Below are positions 25,634 through 32,800 of a stretch of DNA of 64,000 bases, piece by piece (the first letter of the stretch is position 1; every line of letters begins with the position of its first letter). The position numbers were made by a program, and so were the translations under genes. Source of the stretch: JAJDXW01 sp965202895 (GTDB lineage: Bacteria > Pseudomonadota > Gammaproteobacteria > HK1); NCBI GenBank assembly GCA_965202895.1, contig OZ241901.1, positions 2,170,001 through 2,234,000 of the forward strand, in the 5' to 3' direction. The notes under the pieces were generated by a model. That model saw only the letters and a list, made by a program, of their open reading frames with translations, had not been told where the DNA came from and ran no database searches.

Positions 25634-25794
25634 TCCGCTTCCAGGAGCCAAGTTCGCACCAGCTCCTCTTCCGACGGATCATCGAGGCCGAGCGGCAGCT
25701 TCCGGACGAGGGCCGCACGTTCATTCGGTGGCGGATCCAGAACGGCTTCTCGCAGAATACCATGAAATCTCGGCGGTGACCGCCGAGATTTCAT
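25546..25794 (-). CDS. Putative addiction module antitoxin, possibly truncated
   Basis: An 82-residue frame with ILREAVLDPPPNERAALVRK, LPLGLDDPSEEELVRTWLLE and ADQRAGESDRREAEPISEVR, the pattern of the short helical proteins annotated as addiction module components that act as ParE-type antitoxins (PPxERAxLxxxLxxSLD...EExxxxWxxEAxxR...). The normal N-terminus is replaced by codons read from the palindrome at 25758-25798, so the gene was probably joined to it by recombination. No ParE-like toxin follows; its 3' end runs into the IS1380 remnant. Likely a relic. Confidence 0.45.
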   Translation of the reverse strand: MKSRRSPPRFHGILREAVLDPPPNERAALVRKLPLGLDDPSEEELVRTWLLEADQRAGESDRREAEPISEVRRAEKARTLLR

Positions 25795-25798
25795 GGTA
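25758..25798. promoter_or_regulatory. Perfect 19-bp palindrome at the DUF4143 gene start
   Basis: Arms taccatgaaatctcggcgg and its exact complement flank tga. The palindrome covers the first ATG of the DUF4143 gene and contains the ATG of the opposing antitoxin-like frame. A close copy recurs at 45368-45408 beside the second DUF4143 fragment. It could be an operator, an RNA hairpin that masks the start, or a recombination site. Confidence 0.6.
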
Positions 25799-26968
25799 GC
25801 ATCATGCGCCGTGATACCCCGGAAGGAACATGTTCGCGAGATCTTGCGGCGGCTCCGCTCGTTTCCGGTCGTCGCCATCTTGGGGCCGCGGCAGATCGGC
25901 AAGACGACCCTCGCTCGTCAGGTCGCCGGCGCACATCCGGGCCGGACGCACTGGCTGGACCTCGAAAGCCCCGCCGACCTGAATCGCCTGATGGAAGACC
26001 CGGGCCTCGTGCTGGACGAGCTGCGCGGCCTGGTCGTCATCGACGAGCTGCAACGCCGGCCCGACCTGTTCCCCATCCTTCGCGTGCTGTCGGACCGCCG
26101 GCCGCGGCCGGCCCGGTTCCTGGTGCTCGGCAGCGCCTCGCCGGATCTCATCCGCCAGTCGTCGGAATCGCTCGCGGGCCGTATCCACTACTACACCCTG
26201 GGCGGGCTGAGCCTCGACGAAATCGGCTACGAACGCCTTTCCCGGCGCTGGCTGCGGGGCGGATTTCCCGAAGCCTGGCTGGCCCGCTCGAACCCCGCCG
26301 CCTTTCTCTGGCTCGAAGGCTTCGTCAGGACCTTCCTGGAGCGGGATTTGCCGGAACTCGGCGTCCGTGTGCCGGGGCCGGCCATGCGGCGCTTCTGGAC
26401 GATGCTCGCCCACTGGCACGGACAGGTCTGGAACTCCTCGGAATTCGCGCGTTCCTTCGGGGTCGCGGACACCACCGTGCGCCGCTACCTCGACCTCCTG
26501 ACCGGTGCGTTGGTGGTCCGCCAGCTTCAGCCCTGGCACGCGAACCTCTCCAAGCGCCAAGTCAAGGCTCCCAAGGTCTACCTCCGTGATGCGGGGGTGC
26601 TCCACTCCCTTCTGGGGGTTGGCAGCCTGCAATCGCTGAACTCGCATCCCAAGTCCGGGGCGTCCTGGGAAGGGTTCCTGCTGGAGGCGATCGTCGATCG
26701 GCTGCACCTCCCGGACGAGGGTGTCCACTTCTGGGCGACCCACACCGGCGCCAAGCTCGACCTGCTGATCACCCGCGGGAGCCGGCGGATCGGTATCGAG
26801 TTCAAGCGGACCACGGCGCCCAAGGTCACGCGCTCGATCCGGTCGTCCCTGGCCGACCTCGACCTGTCGGAGGTCGTCGTCGTCCATGCGGGTCGGGAGT
26901 CCTGTCGCTTGGCGGGCAAGGTCCGTGCGGTGGCCGCGAGCCGCCTCGACCGGGACCTCGGCCTCTGA
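25793..26968 (+). CDS. AAA ATPase with DUF4143 domain
   Basis: A 391-residue AAA_14/DUF4143 protein. N-terminal P-loop ATPase: VVAILGPRQIGKTTLARQVA with Walker A, HWLDLESPAD, and Walker B LVVIDELQRRPDL; then FLVLGSASPDLIRQSSESLA and GGLSLDEIG. The C-terminal half is DUF4143: winged-helix-like WNSSEFARSFGVADTTVRRY, then a PD-(D/E)XK-like fold GASWEGFLLEAIV, WATHTGAKLDLLI, RRIGIEFKRTT. The role of the family is unknown; it spreads widely and often sits with mobile or toxin genes. The first ATG lies inside the palindrome; an in-frame GTG at 25811 (VIPRKEHVREIL) is the alternative start. Confidence 0.9.
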   Translation: MVASCAVIPRKEHVREILRRLRSFPVVAILGPRQIGKTTLARQVAGAHPGRTHWLDLESPADLNRLMEDPGLVLDELRGLVVIDELQRRPDLFPILRVLSDRRPRPARFLVLGSASPDLIRQSSESLAGRIHYYTLGGLSLDEIGYERLSRRWLRGGFPEAWLARSNPAAFLWLEGFVRTFLERDLPELGVRVPGPAMRRFWTMLAHWHGQVWNSSEFARSFGVADTTVRRYLDLLTGALVVRQLQPWHANLSKRQVKAPKVYLRDAGVLHSLLGVGSLQSLNSHPKSGASWEGFLLEAIVDRLHLPDEGVHFWATHTGAKLDLLITRGSRRIGIEFKRTTAPKVTRSIRSSLADLDLSEVVVVHAGRESCRLAGKVRAVAASRLDRDLGL

Positions 26969-27224
26969 CGAACGGCGACGGGAGGGACCCGCGGCTCGCC
27001 GGGCGGCCTGCCCCCCTTCGCCGATGCCTCGTACCGGAGCCCTCCGTACCGGCCCCGAACGGCGATGGCCGGGTCCGTCCGGACTCGTCGGATCGCCCGG
27101 CTCGAACACGACTCCGTCTGCCGGCCGAGCGGCGGCGGTCCGGTTGCATCCACCTGACGACCACGAGAACCGTAATCAAGATGAGGATGTTGAAACTTGT
27201 TGTTTTTGATTGAATTTATCATGT
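26969..27224. other. Intergenic region duplicated at 45774-46030
   Basis: About 255 bp between the DUF4143 and dcm genes without a gene. Base composition shifts from GC-rich to AT-rich toward its right end, where the dcm promoter lies. The whole stretch has a second copy at the right edge of the island. Confidence 0.7.
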
Positions 27225-27254
27225 TTGACATGTCGGAAGCCCTCCCATCATAAT
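27225..27254 (+). promoter_or_regulatory. Promoter of the dcm-GHKL-vsr operon
   Basis: TTGACA (27225-27230), 18-bp spacer, CATAAT (27249-27254) in a locally AT-rich stretch, with initiation expected near 27261 and the dcm ATG at 27291 behind a strong aaggagg (12-base spacing). Confidence 0.6.
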
Positions 27255-27290
27255 CACCCGATTGGCTGGTGAAGGAGGACCGTTTCCGTC

Positions 27291-28463
27291 ATGTCGATTT
27301 CTCCTCGTCCATCGCCCGGACCCGGGATCGGAGAAGCGATCGACGGCTTTGGCCGGCCGATCCCGTATCGTTCGGAGGGGGGCGGAGCTCCCGAACCGCC
27401 CGGCCTCGACGGCGCGGACGGACCGTGCGGCAGCGTCGTCGATCTCTTCTGCGGAGCCGGGGGGCTCTCCCACGGGTTCCGGCAGGAGGGGTTCGAGGTC
27501 GCCGCGGGGATCGACGTCGACGAGAACTGCCGCTACGCCTTCGAGTACAACAACGACGCGCCCTTCCGGCGTCGGGACGTCGCCTCGCTCGACGGGGAAG
27601 AAGTCGGGAAGCTGTTCACCCCCGGGATTCCTTCGATACTCGTTGGTTGCGCCCCGTGCCAACCGTTCTCCGTCTACAACCAGAAGAACTCCGACCCGCA
27701 ATGGCAGCTCCTGGGGGAGTTCGCTCGAATCATCTCGGAAGCAAGGCCGTCCGTGGTGTCGATGGAGAACGTGCCTCGTTTGATGCGGTTCAGGAAGGGA
27801 AAGGTGTTCGACGACTTCGTCGACACGCTGGAGAGGGAGGGATATCACGTCAGGCACGAGATCGCATTCGCCCCCGACTACGGCGTACCACAGCAGCGCT
27901 CCCGGCTCGTGCTCCTGGCATCCTTGCGCGGACGCCTGGAGTTGGGGCCGCCGACGCATTCCCCGGCGCGCTACGAAACGGTCGCGGACGCCATCGGAGA
28001 CCTTCCAGGGCTCGGGGCGGGAGGGTGCGATGCGCGGGACCCGCTGCATCGTTGCAGCCGGCTCTCTCCGTTGAACCTGAATCGAATCCGGGCGTCCATG
28101 GCGGGCGGCAGTTGGCGGGATTGGGATGACGGATTGGTGGCCGGCTGCCACAAGCAGGAAAGCGGCCGGGGTTATGGGTCCGTCTACGGACGCATGAGCT
28201 GGGACGATCCGGCGCCGACCATCACGACCCAGTTCTACGGCTTCGGCAACGGCAGGTTCGGCCATCCGGAGCAGGACCGAGCTCTATCCTTGCGCGAAGG
28301 CGCCATTCTCCAGTCGTTCCCGCCGGATTACGAGTTCGTGGAGCCGGGAGCGCCCGTGCAGTTCAAGACGTTGGGCCGGATGATCGGGAACGCCGTGCCG
28401 GTGCTCCTCGCCAGAGCCATCGCCCGGTCCATCCGCTCCCATCTCGGGAGTCATGTCCAGTGA
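27291..28463 (+). CDS. DNA cytosine-5 methyltransferase
   Basis: Methylates C5 of cytosine in a specific DNA site, here the modification arm of a type II system. The 390-residue protein has a 45-residue Pro/Gly-rich extension, then motif I DLFCGAGGLSHG (51-62), motif IV GCAPCQPFSVYN with the catalytic Cys123, motif VI MENVP (158-162), motif VIII QQRSR (201-205), a short target-recognition region, and motif X GRMIGNAVPVLLA near the end. It overlaps the GHKL gene by four bases (GTGA), and vsr overlaps that, so the three form one translational unit. The 5' part of this gene has a truncated second copy at 46096. Confidence 0.95.
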   Translation: MSISPRPSPGPGIGEAIDGFGRPIPYRSEGGGAPEPPGLDGADGPCGSVVDLFCGAGGLSHGFRQEGFEVAAGIDVDENCRYAFEYNNDAPFRRRDVASLDGEEVGKLFTPGIPSILVGCAPCQPFSVYNQKNSDPQWQLLGEFARIISEARPSVVSMENVPRLMRFRKGKVFDDFVDTLEREGYHVRHEIAFAPDYGVPQQRSRLVLLASLRGRLELGPPTHSPARYETVADAIGDLPGLGAGGCDARDPLHRCSRLSPLNLNRIRASMAGGSWRDWDDGLVAGCHKQESGRGYGSVYGRMSWDDPAPTITTQFYGFGNGRFGHPEQDRALSLREGAILQSFPPDYEFVEPGAPVQFKTLGRMIGNAVPVLLARAIARSIRSHLGSHVQ

Positions 28464-30511
28464 CGGTGGAACAAGAACCGTTCCGGTTGACCATCAGCCT
28501 GAACGTACTGGAACACCTGGGCATCAATCTCTACAGCAACGTGCCGGCCGTCCTGTCGGAGATCGTGGCCAACGCATGGGACGCGGACGCCTCCGAGGTT
28601 CGGGTGACCTGGGACAAGGCCGCGGGCAGGATCGTGATCCAGGACGACGGGGTCGGCATGACGCCCGGAGAAATCAACGAACGATTCCTGAGCGTCGGCT
28701 ACCGGCGGCGCGACGGGCAACCGGGAATTACGCCCAAGGGACGGCATCCGATGGGCCGCAAGGGAATCGGGAAGCTTTCGCTGTTCTCGATTGCCAACGC
28801 GGTGCGTATCGAGACGATCAAGGACGATGTCAAGAGCGCCTTCCGGATGAAGCTCGATGAAATCCGCGAGCAGATCCGGAGAGAAGGAGGGGGCAGTGGA
28901 ACATACGAGCCGACTATCCTCCCCATCAATGAGATCGATTTTCCGCATGGCACGAAAATCACACTCAGCGAGCTCAGAAGAAGACAAACGATCGGAACGA
29001 CCAGGGCTCTCAAGAAGAGAGTCGCCCGACGTTTTTCGATCATCGGCGAAAGCCACGGATTCAGGGTATACGTCGATGGAGACGAAGTTTCTCCGTCCGA
29101 TCGGGACTACTACGACAAGATTCTTTACATATGGATCTATGGAGATCAGCGGGACGTCATCGCTCTATGTTCGAAGGTCAAGGAAAAGGAAGATGAGAGA
29201 AAGGAAGATCGGACCGACTGCGTCGAAAGTGAGGAAATCACGATCACCGGATGGCTGGCTACGGTTGGAGAAGTCAGATACCTGAAGGACGAGGAGGGAG
29301 ACAACTTGAATCGTATCGCGATATTCGTTCGCGGCAAGTTGGCTCAGGAGGACATTCTTACCGATTTCTCCGAGCGCGGCGTCTACGCGAACTATCTGAT
29401 CGGAGAGCTTCGTGTCGATGGCTTGGATGAATACAACGGCCCGGGGACGAGTGAGGACGATGATGCCGCGACGAGCAGCCGCCAGAAAATCGTCGAGGAC
29501 GACGATAGATACCGGAAGCTTCAGAAGATCATCGGAAAGGAGTTGAAGCATATTCAGAATCGGTGGGCCGATCTCAGATCCGAGGAGGGATCGAAGAAAG
29601 CTTTGGAGATACCGGAAGTCAAGGATTGGGTGGAAGATCTCAAGCCGAGTACGCGGAGGAAGGCGAAGAAATGGCTCGGGAAGCTCAATCGGATCAGAAT
29701 CGACGAGGTGGAGGAACAGAAGCAATTGATGAAACATGCCGTTCTCGCCTTCGAGTTCTATCGGATCAACGAGAACCTGGAGAAATTGGAGAACATCGCC
29801 GACGACAATCTGCAAGCGACTCTGGACATTTTCGAGGATCTGGATGGCCTCGAACTGAATCTCTACGGGCAAATCGTTCAGCAGAGAATACATGTCATCC
29901 GAACCCTCCAGGAAAAAGTGGACGAAAATTCCCTTGAACGAGTCATCCAAGAATATCTATTCGATCATCTCTGGTTGCTGGATCCGTCATGGGAGCGAAC
30001 CGAAGGCACCGAATTGATGGAGCAGCGTGTCGATGGACTCTTCAAGGACGTAGATGCGGGTCTGACGGATGAGGAAAGGGGAGGAAGACTCGATATCAGG
30101 TATCGCAAGACCGCCGGACAGCACGTCATAATCGAGTTGAAACGGCCGGAAAGAATCATCACGACATGGGAAATACATCGGCAAATTGGGAAATATAGAT
30201 CAGGAATCTTGAAACTACTCGTGGCTCGTGGCACTCCGAACGAACCGGTCGAATTCGTGTTGTTGCTCGGGAGGGAGCCTCAAGAATGGACGACTCCAAG
30301 AGACAAGGAAGCTTCGCTGGAGAGCTTGAAGCCCTACGGAGCTCGGATCGTATTCTACGAGCAGTTACTCAAGGACGCCTATAGTGCATATGACGATTAT
30401 ATGAAAAGGAGACGAATCGTGGATCGGCTCGGGGAAGTCATGCGGGCCATCGACGACTATGCGCCACCGACCGAGGGGGAAGTCGGTGATCGAGATGAAG
30501 CCGCCGCTTGA
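28460..30511 (+). CDS. GHKL ATPase-nuclease, type II restriction enzyme (HgiDII/BbrUII-like)
   Basis: A 683-residue protein with an N-terminal GHKL ATPase: N box EIVANAWDADA (34-44), G1 box QDDGVGM (61-67) and G2 box GRKGIGKLSLF (99-109). After an S5-like region and a charged helical middle (about 340-480) comes a PD-(D/E)XK-type nuclease: EQRVDG, GGRLDIRY near 543 and VIIELKRPE near 557, then QIGKY. This architecture next to a C5 methyltransferase and Vsr matches enzymes annotated as the BbrUII/HgiDII restriction family; HgiDII cuts GTCGAC, but the specificity here cannot be inferred safely. Codon use is visibly more A+T-rich than in the housekeeping genes, a sign of transfer. Confidence 0.85.
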   Translation: MTVEQEPFRLTISLNVLEHLGINLYSNVPAVLSEIVANAWDADASEVRVTWDKAAGRIVIQDDGVGMTPGEINERFLSVGYRRRDGQPGITPKGRHPMGRKGIGKLSLFSIANAVRIETIKDDVKSAFRMKLDEIREQIRREGGGSGTYEPTILPINEIDFPHGTKITLSELRRRQTIGTTRALKKRVARRFSIIGESHGFRVYVDGDEVSPSDRDYYDKILYIWIYGDQRDVIALCSKVKEKEDERKEDRTDCVESEEITITGWLATVGEVRYLKDEEGDNLNRIAIFVRGKLAQEDILTDFSERGVYANYLIGELRVDGLDEYNGPGTSEDDDAATSSRQKIVEDDDRYRKLQKIIGKELKHIQNRWADLRSEEGSKKALEIPEVKDWVEDLKPSTRRKAKKWLGKLNRIRIDEVEEQKQLMKHAVLAFEFYRINENLEKLENIADDNLQATLDIFEDLDGLELNLYGQIVQQRIHVIRTLQEKVDENSLERVIQEYLFDHLWLLDPSWERTEGTELMEQRVDGLFKDVDAGLTDEERGGRLDIRYRKTAGQHVIIELKRPERIITTWEIHRQIGKYRSGILKLLVARGTPNEPVEFVLLLGREPQEWTTPRDKEASLESLKPYGARIVFYEQLLKDAYSAYDDYMKRRRIVDRLGEVMRAIDDYAPPTEGEVGDRDEAAA

Positions 30512-30905
30512 TCGCAGCGCCCTCATGGCGCGTGTCGGGCCGAAGGACACCAAGCCGGAGATGATCGTTCGGAGACTGCTTCACGCTCTCGGATTCCGCT
30601 ACCGCCTCCATCGCAAGGACCTTCCCGGCACCCCCGACATCTGTTTTCCAACCCGGAGGAAGGCGATCTTCGTCCACGGCTGCTTCTGGCACCGGCACGA
30701 GGGTTGCCGCCGGACGACCGATCCGAAGACCCGCGCTGCCTTCTGGAAGGAGAAGTTCGAGCAGAACGTCGCCCGCGATCGACGAAAGATGGCGGCGCTT
30801 CGCGATCTCGGTTGGGACGTGCTGGTGGTTTGGGAATGCGAGGCGGAAGGGTCGCCGGTTCTCGCACGGCGGCTCAAGGACTTCCTGGCCGCTCCAGGCA
30901 CTTGA
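30486..30905 (+). CDS. vsr: Very short patch repair endonuclease
   Basis: Vsr nicks DNA 5' of a T in T:G mismatches left by deamination of 5-methylcytosine, so it accompanies C5 methyltransferases. The 139-residue protein shows MARVGPKDTKPEMIVRRLLH, FRYRLHRKDLPGTPDICFPT with the catalytic Asp, AIFVHGCFWHRHEGCRRTTD with the zinc and catalytic His/Cys residues, and AFWKEKFEQNVARDRRKMAA. The GTG at 30486, 6 bases after gaggggga, is the best start; ATG at 30495 is possible. It begins inside the 3' end of the GHKL gene, in the same operon. Confidence 0.93.
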   Translation: MIEMKPPLDRSALMARVGPKDTKPEMIVRRLLHALGFRYRLHRKDLPGTPDICFPTRRKAIFVHGCFWHRHEGCRRTTDPKTRAAFWKEKFEQNVARDRRKMAALRDLGWDVLVVWECEAEGSPVLARRLKDFLAAPGT

Positions 30906-30995
30906 CGTTGCCGGAATCGGCGAACGTAGAAGGTGGGGATGGACGGCTCCCGCCGCCGTTGCTGGCCACAGCCGTTCCGCCCATGTTCGCCGGCA

Positions 30996-31679
30996 TCATG
31001 CGGCGAGATCCTGGAGGCGATCGATCCATCTGTCGAAATGGGGGCATCTGCACCTGATCCTCGGCAACCCGATCCGCTCTGCCGCCTGGACTCCGACGGT
31101 CGATTTGTCATTCTCGTAACGAGGCAGATGAGCGATGATCCGCTTCGATGGAGCAGTCGTCCGTCCATCGTCGATCCGCTCCGGTGAATCGAATCCGTCG
31201 GCGATTTCTTCCAACTGTCGGATTGCCGTCTTCTCGTTTTCATAATAATGAGACAATACGGACACATCCGAAAACAGATATGCCTCGTATTCGTGTAGCT
31301 GGATATGGGGCAAGAACCGGGGATCGTTCGTCTCCTTCGCCCATGATTCTTCCAGAGCCTCTACGCGCTTGTATGGATCGTTCCGATACCGTTCTGCTTC
31401 TCCGGCTCCGGGAAATCCCTTGTGTAGCGCGTAGAGATCGATCATCGACGTGAAGAAGGCGTCTTCCTTGGAATCCTGCTTGAGGAGACGGACGATGTCA
31501 TTCTGCATCGCCCGGAAGTTCCTGCCGCCTCCCCGATGGGTCCGATGTTTCTTGTGCGCATGTGCGATCAGGATCGGCTTGTTCATGAACACCCCGTACT
31601 CGGCAAGATACGGCTTCAGCACCGTGTCCGCGAACGTTTGCTCCGTCCGGCCTTCGGCAAAGAGGTACAGCCGCGCCAT
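30996..31679 (-). CDS. DUF4276 protein (RloB/TOPRIM-like), partner of the AAA ATPase
   Basis: A 227-residue DUF4276 protein. The N-terminus RLYLFAEGRTEQTFADTVLK carries the acidic ExxTE-type motif of TOPRIM-like folds; FFTSMIDLYALHKGFPGA provides the DxD-like strand and IQLHEYEAYLFSDV a further acidic cluster. Such proteins pair with AAA ATPases in abortive-infection and toxin-like modules (AbiL is one example). Here the ATG overlaps the ATPase stop by one base (TGATG), so the two are translated together. Expected to be the effector nuclease. Convergent with vsr, with 90 bp between. Confidence 0.85.
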   Translation of the reverse strand: MARLYLFAEGRTEQTFADTVLKPYLAEYGVFMNKPILIAHAHKKHRTHRGGGRNFRAMQNDIVRLLKQDSKEDAFFTSMIDLYALHKGFPGAGEAERYRNDPYKRVEALEESWAKETNDPRFLPHIQLHEYEAYLFSDVSVLSHYYENEKTAIRQLEEIADGFDSPERIDDGRTTAPSKRIIAHLPRYENDKSTVGVQAAERIGLPRIRCRCPHFDRWIDRLQDLAA

Positions 31680-32800
31680 CAGTGCGGACCTCCGCCGATG
31701 ACGTTCTTCTCCCAGACCTCCCCGAGGGAATATTCTTCCAACCAGGTTTCCAGAGCCTCGGCAGTCGGCCGGGTGAACCTGGAAGTCCTGCCGTCATATT
31801 CGGCGACCACGATGTCTTCCGGATCGAAATGATTGACGAACGTACTGGATTGGGTGCTGATCAGGATCTGGACGTGAGCACTCGCGGATCGACAGAGCGA
31901 CGCGAGGATGCTCAACGCATAAGGGTGAAGGCCGAGCTCCGGCTCGTCGATGACGATCAGCGACGGCAGCCCGTCTTCCGGCTGCATCAGCAAGGAGAAC
32001 AGGCAGATCGCGCGGAGGGCGCCGTCCGAAATCTGATGCGGACCGAAGATCAGATCGGGCTCCTCCCGATGCCGCCAGTTCAATATGACCTCGTTCCCTC
32101 CGGGTGCGATTGGGTCGAGAACGAAGTCGTCGAAGAATGGAGCGACCTGCCGGATGGTGTCGACGATTCGGCGATAGACTCCCGGATTCTCCGAATGCAG
32201 TCGGTAGAGGAACGACGCCAGATTGCCGGCATCCGGCAGGAGCCGTCGGCTGTCGCCCACGTAACGGGAGTTCCGGACCCTCGATGCGGGTCCGGTGTCG
32301 TGGAAGTGGAAGACGCGGCAGCCTTGGAGCAGTTTCCGGAAGTTTCCCGCGGTCTGATCACCCTGGTCGGCGGCATCTCCAATCAGGGTTTCCTTGTGCC
32401 CTTCTCCCAGCTGCTTGACCTTCGGTGTGTCGAATCCTGGATTCTGAAACGCAAGGCTTTCCTCGACGAAGATCAGGGAATCGCGGGCCGCATGGGCAAG
32501 CCGCAACTGATATGTATCGACGGCGCCGGTCATCGTCCGGAACTCCAGATCGGCCTCGATCCTCGACGTGACCTTGGGTCCGAAGTACAGGTTGGAGGTG
32601 GCGTGTCCCGTGGATGCGACGTATCGTTGAAGGTGTCCAGTCATCATCTCGTTCATCATCTTGAAGAACGAAATCAGGTTGCTCTTGCCCGCCCCATTGG
32701 CGCCGATGAGCACGTTGAGCGGGCAAAGGTCCAATTGCATGTCTTCGATCGAGCGGTATCCGCGAACCGCTATCGAATTCAATCTCTGGATGGTATTCAT
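31679..32800 (-). CDS. AAA ATPase of OLD/AbiL type
   Basis: A 373-residue ABC/SMC-like ATPase: RGYRSIEDMQLDLCPLNVLI, Walker A GANGAGKSNLISFF (34-47), signature-like QISDGALRAICLFSLLM, Walker B LIVIDEPELGLHPYA and an H-loop region ILISTQSSTFVNHF. It lacks a C-terminal nuclease, which fits its DUF4276 partner one base downstream. Known pairs of this layout sense phage and activate the partner. Its ATG overlaps the mod stop by four bases, so restriction and abortive-infection functions are translationally linked. The overlap sequence is exactly repeated at the dcm/mod fragment junction near 43757. Confidence 0.88.
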   Translation of the reverse strand: MNTIQRLNSIAVRGYRSIEDMQLDLCPLNVLIGANGAGKSNLISFFKMMNEMMTGHLQRYVASTGHATSNLYFGPKVTSRIEADLEFRTMTGAVDTYQLRLAHAARDSLIFVEESLAFQNPGFDTPKVKQLGEGHKETLIGDAADQGDQTAGNFRKLLQGCRVFHFHDTGPASRVRNSRYVGDSRRLLPDAGNLASFLYRLHSENPGVYRRIVDTIRQVAPFFDDFVLDPIAPGGNEVILNWRHREEPDLIFGPHQISDGALRAICLFSLLMQPEDGLPSLIVIDEPELGLHPYALSILASLCRSASAHVQILISTQSSTFVNHFDPEDIVVAEYDGRTSRFTRPTAEALETWLEEYSLGEVWEKNVIGGGPH

